NCBI RefSeq assembly: GCF_020497125.1
Contig: NC_059072.1
Span: forward strand, 309,832,781 to 309,896,780
Length of the DNA stretch: 64,000 nucleotides
Direction of reading: 5' to 3'
Source: Mauremys mutica
Taxonomy: Eukaryota; Chordata; Testudines; Geoemydidae
Shown: one piece after another, positions 21,695 through 32,244 of the stretch
Numbering within the stretch: position 1 is the first letter of the stretch
Layout: every line of letters begins with the position of its first letter
Made by a program: the position numbers and the translations under genes
Notes under the pieces: model-generated
What the model was told of the DNA's origin: nothing
Seen by the model: only the letters and a program-made list of their open reading frames with translations
Database searches by the model: none

Positions 21695-24600
21695 AGGTGA
21701 ACCACATCTTAATAGAAAGGTGGAATTATGATCAACTTCCTCTTTCATTCTCAATCACATCCTGTTCCTATGGCAGTTACAGCAATTACTTATGTGGAAA
21801 AATAATATTACCCCTTTTAACACAATTAGTGTGCAGACCAGTGAGTGAAATTTCCCCGTGGTCAGAAGGCCATACAAGGTCTGTGTATTGCTTAAGATCC
21901 ACTTAAGTCCTATTCTGAGGGGACTTAAGTGGGGCACAGACCTGTTTGGGAATGAATTGTACCGCTTGGCCAGCCAGCACTCTGTGGAGCACTGCTGGCC
22001 CCAGATCCCATTTGTAAACCTCTGCACAGGAAGTACTTATGATAATCAAACTAAAATGCTTAAAAATAACAGAACATTTATTATAAGGTGGAAGAAAATC
22101 CTATTAGAAATGGCCAAAATGCTGACAACTCTTGGTTTACACTAAAGAACCTGAAATCTTACCACTCCCCAGTTGTCAGCTTCATAACATCAAGAGTTAT
22201 GTGGGGCTTCTGGATGTGCTTAAGGAAAGGAAGTGTGGAAGCCAGCAGACAGATAAACCAGCAAGGGAAGGGAAAATAAAGCTCCAAACCACAGTGCAGT
22301 CCCAGGCCCTTTTCTCAGGACTGGCTTGACTAACACCAAAAGATTCAAAACAAGGGCAAAGCAACTCAGAACACTTGGTCCCAGCCACTAGAGACTTGGT
22401 TCCAGCTGTTAGCAAGCTGGGAGGGCACAGCACACACCCTCTTCCCCGTCAGTAGCTGCCCTAACAGCTGCTTCTTCAGGGTTTTTCATAGCCCCATTCC
22501 AGGTCATTCATGTGCTAGGCAGGGAACCTTGGTTCTCCTTGTAACCCCGGGGATAAAGGAGCAGCTTTATACCTTGTCACAAAGAAAATTCTACAAAAAT
22601 TGTGTAGACAAATGAATCCCTTGCACCCTACAGGTGTTTTTCCTTCTTCCATTGTCTTTCCTCTTTCCATTGTTGTGGGATTAGGTATGTTACATAGGTG
22701 CAATTGATGCTAGGCTATTGCAACACATTGTTTATCAGGCCAATAACTCAGTCAAAGAAGGAAATTAGGTTGGTTTGGCATGTATTTGTTCTTGATAAGT
22801 ACATGTTGGTTATTCCTTATCACTATTCCTATTATCCTCTAGGTGCTTACAAATTGATTTAATTTACACAAGATTGTAAATATATATGATGAAATACACA
22901 ACACATGAAAGAACAGGGGCCATGAATCTGATGTGACTTACACCCACTTAGCACCAATGCAACTACTGCTAACCTCATCTGAGTTACTACCAATTTACGC
23001 CATGACAGCAGAACCAGGACTGGAGGAATCTGCTGTAAACAGCTTACAGCTGGTGATCCCCATTGTGCAAACTGGCCCATGTGGGCAGATTCCTGAGCCT
23101 TTACTAAGCCTCATTGAATTCAGCAGGGTAGCAAGTTGGATTCAGAGGTTCTCATTTGGGAAGCCAGTTCCAGAACTAGGGGCTAATTCATCCCTAAACT
23201 AAATGAAACGGGTTACGGCATGGGGGAAGGACATTGCACTAGGACTGGTGCATTCTTAGATGTATTGGATGTGGAAATGGTTGATGGATGATGAGAGTTT
23301 CCTTAGTGCTCTCCCTTTGCTCCAGGAACAAAGTAATCAGTACCAGCCTTTAAGCCAGGACAGAATACTTCCCTCTCTGTGTTGGCTCTGGTGTGTTGGT
23401 GCTGGGGTGGAGCCAAAGCACCACCCATTCCCAAGACCATGCCAGCACATTCCACACCCCCACCGGCTTGTGCCAGGGATTAGGAGCCTGGTGGTGGTGC
23501 TCTGTTCCCCCTGTACAGGTTACAGGGAGGTGGGTAACACACACAATGTCATAAGAGGATTCCTAACACTCTGAAAATCTCCCCCAATTGTTCTAGCCTC
23601 TGAGGCCAATTGAACCTGATTCTGACTTCACACCATTTTTACACTGACCTCAATGGAGCTCTGCTGATTTACATACCAGCTGAGGGTATGGCCCTCTATT
23701 TCTTATAATTTGCAATAAAAATGTCCCCCAAGAACAGAAGCAAGCATGTTGTTTTTAGAGTCCATCTGAAGTTGGAAAAAAACCAAAGCAACATCTGGCC
23801 TAATCCTATTCAGGTTCTCTTCTGCAACTGTATAAAATTAATAGTTCTCAAGTATCCTACATTAATAGCCCAAAACATTTAAAATATTTCAGGCCATTCT
23901 TCTAGTAATAATTTATTTTGTGAAGGTTCCAGGGAGTAATTGTAAATAACTGAGACTGGTAATTACAAAAATACAAACAAATTCTCTGCTCTGTAATATT
24001 CTTTGTTATGAATCCATGATGTCCACATGGTCTCTTCTAGGCTGAAATATGAACTCTAATACTGTATGAACAAACGTAGGAAGACCCTGAGATTAAAATT
24101 TTCCCTTCTCCCGATCTTTCAGATTTATAATTTATTTTTCAGTACAAGAAGAAATGTCTCGGTGATGGTTCGAATCTATGATGAAAACACATTCTCTGCA
24201 GTCCTGCATAAGCCAGACGGCCTCTCTCATATTTCATACTCCCTGTTGCAAAACAGATAGGCGAGGAGCCTTACAAGCAGTATGTTGTACATCTTTCATT
24301 CGCAAGACTGAGTTTTAATTTACACTGGCATTTGCAGTTTGTAACAACATGTTGATAAAAATAAGTTGCTTCAGGTATTTTTGTAGTTTTGTTGATTTTC
24401 TGTAGTTCAGCTCATTTAGAATGAACTTTTTGAGGCTCAGTTTGGGCAAAGTAATCGCATTTAACATGGTTACACTGGAGATGCTCTCAGCATAGTTTGC
24501 AAATCATATAAGACTTTAACTAAAGCTCTGAGCTCAGCTGTAAAAGACAGGTGCTAGTGACAGAGCAGGTTGTCCTGGCTAAAGGAAAGGTCAACCAGCT

Positions 24601-24720
24601 TCACAGTCCTAAGATAAAAGCCAATGGGTCAGTTTTTTCCTGATTATATTTTGATTTAAGAGAATTGAGCAATCACAAGTTTTTTTGGATGGACAGGCCA
24701 GGAATCTGAAGTTTTTGCTT
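21695..24720. other. No gene recognised; one hairpin
   Basis: At 21,896-21,940 CCACTTAAGTCC pairs with GGACTTAAGTGG, extended by GTCTGTG/CACAGAC, forming a strong imperfect hairpin typical of a small palindromic repeat. A second palindromic relic lies near 23,605-23,695. Otherwise no repeat boundary or coding domain was identified. Confidence 0.35.
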
Positions 24721-24726
24721 TATTCA

Positions 24727-27396
24727 CATAAGAACATAAGAAAGGCCGTACCGGGTCAGACCAAAGGTCCATCTAGCCCAGTATCTGTCTACCGACAGTG
24801 GCCAATGTCAGGTGCCCCTGAGGGAGTGAACCTAACAGGCAATGATCAAGTGATCTCTCTCCTGCCATCCATCTCCATCCTCTGACGAACAGAGGCTAGG
24901 GACACCATTCTTACCCATCCTGGCTAATAGCCATTTATGGACTTAGCCACCATGAATTTATCCAGTCCCCTTTTAAACATTGTTATAGTCCTAGCCTTCA
25001 CAACCTCCTCAGGTAAGGAGTTCCACAAGTTGACTGTGCGCTGCGTGAAGAAGAACTTCCTTTTATTTGTTTTAAACCTGCTGCCTATTAATTTCATTTG
25101 GTGACCCCTAGTTCTTGTATTATGGGAATAAGTAAATAACTTTTCCTTATCCACTTTCTCAACATCACTCATGATTTTATATACCTCTATCATGTCCCCC
25201 CTTAGTCTTCTCTTTTCCAAACTGAAGAGTCCTAGCCTCTTTAATCTTTCCTCATATGGGACCCTCTCTAAACCCCTAATCATTTTAGTTGCTCTTTTCT
25301 GAACCTTTTCTAGTGCTAGAATATCTTTTTTGAGGTGAGGAGACCACATCTGTACACACTATTCGAGATGTGGGCGTACCATGGATTTATATAAGGGCAA
25401 TAATATATTCTCAGTCTTATTCTCTATCCCCTTTTTAATGATTCCTAACATCCTGTTTGCTTTTTTGACCACCTCTGCACACTGCGTGGACATCTTCAGA
25501 GAACTATCCACGATGACTCCAAGATCTTTTTCCTGACTCGTTGTAGCTAAATTAGCCCCCATCATATTGTTTGTATAGTTGGGGTTATTTTTTTCAGTGT
25601 GCATTACTTTACATTTATCCACATTAAATTTCATTTGCCATTTTGTTGCCCAATCACTTAGTGTTGTGAGATCTTTTTGAAGTTCTTCACAATCTGCTTT
25701 GGTCTTAACTATCTTGAGTAGTTTAGTATCATCTGCAAACTTTGCCACCTCACTGTTTACCCCTTTCTCCAGATTATTTATGAATAAATTGAATAGGATT
25801 GGTCCTAGGACTGACCCTTGGGGAACACCACTAGTTACCCCTCTCCATTCTGAGAATTTACCATTAATTCCTACCCTTTGTTCCCTGTCCTTTAACCAGT
25901 TCTCAGTCCATGAAAGGACCTTTCCTTTTATCCCATGACAGCTTAATTTACGTAAGAGCCTTTGGTGAGGGACCTTGTCAAAGGCTTTCTGGAAATCTAA
26001 GTACACTATGTCCACCGGATCCCCCTTGTCCACATGTTTGTTGACCCCTTCAAAGAACTCTGATAGATTAGTAAGACACGATTTCCCTTTACAGAAACCA
26101 TGTTGACTATTGCTCAAGAGTTTATGTTTTTCTATGTGTCTGACAATTTTATTCTTTACTATTGTTTCAACTAATTTGCCCGGTACCGACGTTAGACTTA
26201 CCGGTCTGTAATTGCCGGGATCACCCCTAGAGCCCTTTTTAAATATTGGCGTTACATTAGCTAACTTCCAGTCATTGGGTACCGAAGCCGATTTAAAGGA
26301 CAGGTTACAAACCTTAGTTAATAGTTCCGCAACTTCACATTTGAGTTCTTTCAGAACTCTTGGGTGAATGCCATCTGGTCCCGGTGACTTGTTAATGTTG
26401 AGTTTATCAATTAATTCCAAAACCTCCTCTAGTGATACTTCAATCTGTGACAGTTCCTCAGATTTGTCACCTACAAAAGCCAGCTCAGGTTTGGGAATCT
26501 CCCTAACATCCTCAGCCGTGAAGACTGAAGCAAAGAATCCATTTAGTTTCTCCGCAATGACTTTATCATCTTTAAGCGCTCCTTTTGTATTTTCATCATC
26601 AAGGGGCCCCACTGGTTGTTTAGCAGGCTTCCTGCTTCTGATGTACTTAAAAAACATTTTGTTATTACCTTTGGAGTTTTTGGCTAGCCGTTCTTCAAAC
26701 TCCTCTTTGGCTTTTCTTATTACACTCTTGCACTTAAGTTGGCAGTGTTTGTGCTCCTTTCTATTTGCCTCACTAGGATTTGACTTCCACTTTGTAAAGG
26801 AAGTCTTTTTATCTCTCACTGCTTCTTTTACATGGTTGTTAAGCCACGGTGGCTCTTTTTTAGTTCTTTTACTGTTTTTCTTAATTTGGGGTATACATTG
26901 AAGTTGGGCCTCTATTATGGTGTCTTTAAAAAGGGCCCACGCAACTTGCAGGGATTTCACTTTAGTCTCTGTACCTTTTAACTTTTGTCTAACTAACCCC
27001 CTCATTTTTGTATAGTTCCCCCTTTTGAAATTAAAGGCCACAGTGTTGGGCAGTTGAGATGTTCTTCCCACCACAGGGATGTTGAATGCTATTGTATTAT
27101 GGTCACTATTTCCAAGCGGTCCTGCTATAGTTACCTCTTGGACCAGCTCCTGCGCTCCACTCAGGATTAAATCTAGAGTCGCCTCTCCCCTTGTGGGTTC
27201 CCGTACCAGCTGCTCCATGAAGCAGTCATTTAAAGTATCGAGAAATTTTATCTCTGCATTTCGTCCTGAAGTGAAATGTTCCCAGTCAATATGGGGATAA
27301 TTGAAATCCCCCACTATTATTGGGTTCTTAATTTTGATAGCCTCTCTAATTTCCCTTAGCATTTCATCATCACTATTACTGTCCTGATACAGGTCA
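24727..27396 (-). mobile_element. CR1 LINE, 5'-truncated, nearly intact ORF2
   Basis: This is the best-preserved LINE in the window. On the minus strand it begins inside the endonuclease domain (YQDSNSDDEMLREIR) and continues through the RT domain to a 3' UTR ending in TTCTTATGTTCTTATG. CR1 elements move by target-primed reverse transcription and are usually 5'-truncated like this. The tail contains the 'GACAGTGGCCAATGTCAGG' segment found in other copies. Low decay (one in-frame stop in about 810 codons) suggests a comparatively recent insertion. Confidence 0.93.
24924..27362 (-). pseudogene. CR1 ORF2 (endonuclease C-terminus plus reverse transcriptase)
   Basis: A continuous frame from Met at 27,362 runs 667 codons, meets TAG at 25,359-25,361, and continues in the same frame for about 141 codons to 24,924. 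The C-terminal endonuclease has the PIIVGDFNYPHIDW motif (about residues 14-27), followed by LDLILSG and the SDHN motif. The RT follows, with KSPGPDGIHPRVLKEL, GNYRPVSLTSVPGKLVET, YLDFQKAFDKVPH, GVPQGSVLGPILFNL and the catalytic FADD (F542-D545, codons at 25,728-25,739). The stop replaces the Tyr expected in HLEYCVQMW, so the missing part is about 140 C-terminal residues. The N-terminal endonuclease half and ORF1 are absent. The protein would act in the nucleus on CR1 RNA, but this copy cannot make a full product. Confidence 0.93.
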
Positions 27397-27399
27397 GCT

Positions 27400-28020
27400 A
27401 TGGGCAGTATTAACTCCCTTGCATTGCCCCATCAATATGCCTCAGTGCTGAAGAGAGAGTATCTCTAAGGGGGAGAGTTTTAGACTCTATATCTATCCAG
27501 TCCTTGGATTCTCCAATGAGGTGGCCTATTAGTTCCAACTGTCGGTGATTTTTTTATCTAGTTGACACCTACACACTAGGGGTTGGCCTGAGACCACCAA
27601 GCTACAATCCACCACTGTACTCTTAGTCATTACAGATGTGGGGCGGGTGTTTGTGTAGTGCACATGCACATACACACATAAGCTGTGTTAAAAGAACATT
27701 ATTCAGGTTGCAAAGTCAAGCACTCAATGCCAGAATTAAGGTTGTCTGTGCAACCTTAATTTGGCCCCCTACACTACCTATATTTTTTAAAACAGCACAT
27801 TGAAAAAAAAACAGATTCCATCATGTGGTATCATATTGACACCCACATGGGTTATTAGAGAGATGGAATTTTTAGCTCCACCCCATAGGTCCCTGCCATC
27901 TGAGCTAATGAAGTAACTGACAGCGTTAGTAGGTTGTCATCCTCTATGTGGACCAGCACTAGATGGGGATGAAGCACGCACTTTGGCTATAGGTTGCACA
28001 GGTATTTGTAAAAAACAGTG
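27400..28020. other. No gene recognised
   Basis: This is anonymous sequence upstream (minus sense) of the truncated CR1. A CACATGCACATACACACATA stretch lies near 27,660. Nothing else was recognised. Confidence 0.35.
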
Positions 28021-28024
28021 GACT

Positions 28025-28930
28025 GGTGAGACTCAGGAATCTTGGGTTCCATTCCAGGCTCTGGAAGGGAATGATCTCTAGTGGGCACAGACACTTCTGC
28101 CCGTTTTCCCCCAAACTTGACCCCTTCTGCCCTGTCCTCTCCAAAATGTCCCTATCACAGTCCTTTCTCTTCCCCATCCCCAGCTCCTTGCCGCAGTCCC
28201 ATTCTCCTCACCTACCCTGGGCCAATCTCCAAACCTCAGGCTTCTCAACTCTGTCCCAGTCTTCTTACACAGCCAGTCCCAGCATCCTTTTCTGGACTCC
28301 CCATTCCAATCTCCCTCATCTGCTCACAGTCCTGGTCTCCTTGCTGTGCCTTGTCTGATCTATTATCCACCTTCAACCCCAGCTTCCAGTCATGCCTGCT
28401 GAGCTCCCACCTACATTCTCCATCACTACTGGCTTCCAGTCCCAATCTCCCTCCCTGGGCTGCTTATCCAGAATCGGTGACTGACCCAGCTCCTTGTCAC
28501 AGTCTCTTTGCCCAGTCAGCCCCAGTTCTACCTCACCCCCGCTTCTTATCAGATCTGTCTCCCCCTATCCCCTCTCCCACCTCATTGGTTCAAACTTCCA
28601 GTATCCTTGGCCAAACAGTCCCAGTCTCTCCACTGCCTAGCTCATTCTCCAGTGTTAATCTCCCGCTACCCACCCAATGGCTCCCTGTCCCCCTGTTTCC
28701 CTCCCTAGCTTCTATTCCCAGTTTCTCCACCAAGCCAGTCCTAGTCTTCCAGAGAACTCAAGCCCTGGTCCCATTTTCCCCGCTAGTCCCAGTCTACTAA
28801 CCCAAGGTTCCTTATCCCAGTCTATTATCCCTGCCAGCATAGGTGTGGCTTTTGTCCCCTCTGTATTCAAATCACGTAGTTTTTTCCTCCACATTCCCTG
28901 GACATCAGCAGGGGGACACTGAAAGCACAT
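28025..28930 (+). repeat. Pyrimidine-rich degenerate tandem array with tRNA-like header
   Basis: It starts with AGGAATCTTGGGTTCCATTC and GCTCTGGAAGGGAATG, resembling a tRNA-derived SINE unit with a B-box-like GGTTCCATTCC. About 800 bases follow of C/T-rich, loosely repeated CCCAGTCTCC / CCAGTCCCAG-type units. The same header (CTCTAGTGG...ACAGA..CTTCTG) introduces the matching array on the minus strand at 56.6-57.07 kb. The 239-codon Pro/Ser-rich open frame (28,081-28,800) results from composition and has no domain. Confidence 0.5.
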
Positions 28931-29300
28931 AAGAGACAAAGCTCTCTATTTTCAGTTCCAGTGCCCAGACCCAGATCTGGCCCATCCCTCAGGAGCCCAG
29001 AGCTGCATTTGACGTGAAAGTCCTGCTCATCCCATGTAGCTCGCCCATGGTTGGAGTGTGTACTGAATCTTTGGGGGAATTTAGCTGCAAAGTCTACAAC
29101 TCCTTCAACAGGTGCTAACTGCCATTTTTCAAAGGCTTATAACTTGGCCAAATTTGGGCAAAAGGCACATTCTTCACTCAAAGGCCACCCCCCTATTAAA
29201 TTGTAAATCCCTGATCCAAAGCAGGGAGATGCAAGAGCTTCTTAAATAAAAGGTCACCAGATTTTTTTAACATGGGCACAACAACACATTATTGTCTAAC

Positions 29301-29480
29301 CTTGTTCTCAGCTGAACTGTTTTGGCTAAAATTATAAAACAAAACAAAAAACTAGCCTGAGGCAGACACACGGCATGGAAAGTTTCAGCCCAGCCTTTTA
29401 ATGTTTAGCAAAGTTTTAAGCAACTGAAAACAGGATCTTATAATGGGAAGTGTCAGGCAGCCTTAATAACAGGTGGTGCT
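29301..29480 (+). repeat. Unclassified dispersed repeat, copy 2 (partner at 7.45-7.62 kb)
   Basis: AGCTGAACTGTTTTGGCT, GCCTGAGGCAGACAC, AAGCAACTGAAAACAGGATC and GTCAGGCAGCC follow in the same order as in 7,446-7,625. A small A-rich expansion (ACAAAACAAAAAAC) is specific to this copy. It has no coding capacity. Confidence 0.55.
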
Positions 29481-29541
29481 ACCAGCCTCACCTATAACAG
29501 TGTCTATTAACATCAATGAATCATTAATCAAATTAAATAAC

Positions 29542-30056
29542 TGTGATGAAGTGGGAATGTTCTTAATGTTTTCCCTGAATACTGTGTGGGTGCCTCAGTT
29601 TCCCTATGCATTTCTTAAGTATCTAGGTGGTGGGATAAGGGTGTGTGATTGTTGCAGAGCCCTAGGCAGGTGTGATGCTGTCTGCACAGAGAATGACCAA
29701 CACCCTGTCTCCTGGCAACTGACAACCTGGGCCTCTCCCCTGCAAGGTGCCAACTGAAGGTGTTGGAGAACAAAGAGATCAGGTGGTCTCCTGGCCTGGG
29801 AAAGAGACAAGGGGCTGGAGGGTGTTTCAGTTTGGAGCTGGCTGGGGAGACGGGAGGAGGCCCAGAACCTGGGACTGGGCTTCCCCTCCCCCCCCAAGAC
29901 CTGACTGAGGGGTCCTGTTTTCTGTACCTACAAGCCCTGTTTTAGATGGTGTTCCTGTCATCTAATACACCTTCTGTTTTACTGGCTGGCTGAGAGTCAT
30001 GGTGAATCACAAGAAATGGAGGGTGCAGGGCTCTGACTCCCCCACACTCTGTGACA
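29542..30056 (+). mobile_element. Probable solo LTR
   Basis: The block opens TGTGATGAAGTGGG and closes CTCTGTGACA, that is, TG...CA ends. A variant polyadenylation region (CATCTAATACACCTTCTG, about 29,958) is followed by a GCTGGCTGAGAGTCATGG segment, the order expected for R/U5 of an LTR. I associate it with a turtle endogenous retroelement LTR. No internal coding region flanks it. The 5-bp flanks (ATAAC and AAGGA) do not match, so the boundaries may be off or the target duplication lost. Confidence 0.5.
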
Positions 30057-30128
30057 AAGGATGCATCTATGTAGAGTTCTACTGATGGACACCCCTGCTA
30101 GACTGGGGCCTTAGATATCTACTGAAGG

Positions 30129-30164
30129 ATGGGTGTGGGTGTGGGTGTGAGTGTGGGTGTGTGC
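30129..30164. repeat. GTGTGG-type minisatellite
   Basis: This is a short run of GGGTGT/GAGTGT units, about six copies of a 6-bp motif. Confidence 0.75.
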
Positions 30165-30865
30165 CATAAGTAACATATTATACAAAACAGTAAGCTATAC
30201 GTTGTTGCCATTTCAAATCAGAATAAACTGCACTGATGTGAATCATGGTGCACTGGTGTAAATTGTGTGTACATTAGGGGTTTGCACTGTTGTATCTACA
30301 CTAGCGGTTAAAATCCCAGTTTAGACAAGGCCTGCAGAAATTTAAGGTAGGTCAAATTTTAGGCTCAGACACCAAGAAGCAACAGGCTATAAGCCAAACA
30401 AGCAATAAGCGACAAGCCAAAAACTAGCCAACAAGCAACTCACAAACCAATTAAGCCAAAAACAAGTCCAATTTCTGCATTTTTTTGTGGGTTTGGCGTG
30501 TCTGCTTGACAGTGTCTCCTTAAATGGACACCATCAACTTGAAAATCATACTTGTCTGGATATTTTTTGTACCGCCTAGTATCTTGTACCACCTGAGATA
30601 ACCGTACCTGAAAGAGATTAGAGAAAAATAATTATCTTCCATTGTGTTTACTTTGGGAATTTGACAGCACTTTCTGCAAAGTCAGCTTCATTGTGTCCTC
30701 TGTACAATCAGTTGATTTATTTGTATGGACCTTTCACACAGCAAATGGGAAGGGGAAAAAAATGTATAAAAAAATTTAGGATAACCTGACTGTAAAACAA
30801 CCAAAATTGGCAAGAGGACTCAAGAGCATGGGTAATACCTGAAACCTCATTTATTTTTTAAATTA
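30165..30865. other. No gene seen; MITE arm and oligo repeats
   Basis: A half-palindromic MITE arm (GCACTGGTGTAAATTG to GTTTAGACAAGGCC) lies at 30,245-30,332. At 30,375-30,470 there is an AAGCAA/AAGCCAA-rich degenerate tandem stretch. No coding signal is present. Confidence 0.35.
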
Positions 30866-31189
30866 CCATATTTTTCCGTGTATAAGACTATACTTTTTCC
30901 TAAAATCCTTAGACTAAAAATTGAGGGTAGTCTTATACACGGAAGTAAGCCCCCTGTTCCCTGCCCTCTGACCCCCCCCAACCCCTATCCACCCCCCCAC
31001 CCCGGAACTCCCCTGCCCTCTCTCCAACACCCCCTCCCTGCCCCCTTACCGCGCTGCCTGCACGTGGCTGGCGGCGCTACAGTCCATCCACGGCTGGAGC
31101 TGGGAGCGCGGGGCCAGGACAGGAGTTGTGGGCGGGAGCCGGGCGGCCGGAGCCACGGGGCCAGGCAGTGTCCGGAGCCGGGCATCCGG

Positions 31190-31800
31190 GTAGGTGGGGT
31201 TGCAGCCGCCGCCGTGCCCGGACCGCACTACCGGAGCCAGGCAGCCGGGGACGCGGGGTGCCGGGCGGCTGGGGAGCCGGGGTGCCGGGCAGCTCCCCGG
31301 CCGCCCGCTCCCCGGCTCCGGTAGTGCGGTCGGGGCACTGCGGCGGCTGTGGACGCGGGGAGCCGGGCGGCTGGGGACTGGGGGAGCCGGGGACGCGGGG
31401 TGCCGGGCGGCTGGGGAGCCGGGGTGCCGGGCGGCTGGGGAGCCGGGCGGCTCCCCGGCTCCCCAGCTGCCCGATCCCCGGCTCCGGTAGTGCGGTCCGG
31501 GCACTGCGGCGGCTGTGGATGCGGGGAGCCGGGCGGCTGGGGACCGGGGGAGCCGGGGGGCTGGGGACCGGGGGAGCCGGGGACGCGGGGAGCCGGGCGG
31601 CTGGGGAGCCGGGGTGCCGGGCGGCTCCCCGGCTCCCCAGCCGCCCGCTCCCCGGCTCCGGTAGTGCGGTCCGGGCACTGCGGCGGCTGTGGACGCGGGG
31701 AGCCGGGGAGCCGGGCGGCTGGGGACCGGGGGAGCTGGGGAGCCGGGCCGCAGGAGTCGCGCGGCCGGGGAGGGACGCGGCAGGAGCCGGGCAGGGCCGC
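31190..31800. repeat. GC-rich minisatellite with higher-order repeat
   Basis: Short units of about 18-22 bases (GGGGAGCCGGGCGGCT and variants with GACGCGGGGTGCCGG) are arranged in larger blocks. The marker CCGGTAGTGCGGT begins at 31,318, 31,484 and 31,658, giving block lengths of 166 and 174 bp. A fourth marker copy is inverted at about 31,213-31,237. Composition is close to 80% G+C by eye against an AT-rich background. Long frames on all strands here (up to 320 codons) are low-complexity artefacts. Confidence 0.85.
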
Positions 31801-31857
31801 CGCCGGAGACCAGCTGGGCGCGCGGCCCTCCTCCTTCCCTCTACCCCTACCAATCAA

Positions 31858-32020
31858 ACAAAAAAACCTGCAGCGCAGCCGGAGCAGCGGGGGGGAGGGA
31901 CCTGCAGCGTGGCCGGAGGGGCTAAGCAGGGAAACAAAACAAAACAAAAAAAACCTGGGGCATGGCTGGAGCGGCAAAGCAGGGGGGGAAAAAAAACAAA
32001 AAACCTGAATTTGGGGTTAG
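31858..32020 (+). repeat. Three degenerate ~65-bp tandem units
   Basis: ACCTGCAGCGCAGCCGGAGC, ACCTGCAGCGTGGCCGGAGG and ACCTGGGGCATGGCTGGAGC start three successive units. Each ends in a run of A with interspersed C (AACAAAACAAAA-like). They lie between the minisatellite and the right inverted terminus. Confidence 0.65.
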
Positions 32021-32171
32021 AAAAGTGGGGGCGTCTTATACATGGGGGCGTCTTATACACGGAAAAATACGGGTATATTTCAGGTTGACAGTGTTTCTTT
32101 CAAGCAATTTATACATTTTGGGGGAGTTTTTTTCCTTTCTTAGGTGCAGCTGCAACAATTTAAAGATTTTA

Positions 32172-32242
32172 GATGAAATTCTGGCTCCATTTAAGTCAAT
32201 GGCAAATCTCCCATTGACTTCAGAGAAGCCAGGATTTCACCC
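32172..32242. repeat. Palindromic repeat (AAGTCAATGG stem)
   Basis: GAAATTCTGGCTCC...AAGTCAATGG pairs with CCATTGACTT...AAGCCAGGATTTC around a GCAAATCTC loop. It is the same family as 34,910-34,970. Confidence 0.6.
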
Positions 32243-32244
32243 AC

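Larger units (their letters stand above)
30866..32073. mobile_element. GC-rich element with perfect 20-nt inverted termini
   Basis: The 20-nt string TATTTTTCCGTGTATAAGAC at 30,869-30,888 recurs perfectly inverted at 32,050-32,069. The left arm is itself a hairpin (17-nt stem, 30,874-30,890 with 30,928-30,944). The right arm carries the motif GTCTTATACAYGG twice, directly repeated (32,034-32,063). Between the arms lies about 1 kb of CpG-rich, minisatellite-like DNA. Inverted termini mark it as a probable non-autonomous DNA transposon or fold-back element. The superfamily is not assigned because no clear target duplication was found, although 'GTGTATAAGACG'-type ends are common in vertebrate repeats. 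No transposase is present. Confidence 0.75.

Noticed and set aside
24066..24260. 64-codon frame following a pyrimidine tract
   Set aside because: Too short, with no domain. It may be conserved non-coding DNA, but nothing in the sequence supports coding.
26368..26901. 177-codon plus-strand frame
   Set aside because: It is the antisense shadow of the minus-strand CR1 ORF2.
28081..28800. 239-codon Pro/Ser-rich frame
   Set aside because: It is the translation of a C/T-rich degenerate repeat, with no signal peptide, domain or codon-bias evidence.
30985..32088. Overlapping open frames of 148-320 codons on both strands in the GC-rich block
   Set aside because: They arise because stop codons are rare in G+C-rich tandem repeats. 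All frames are open, the products are Pro/Arg/Gly low complexity and there is no domain.
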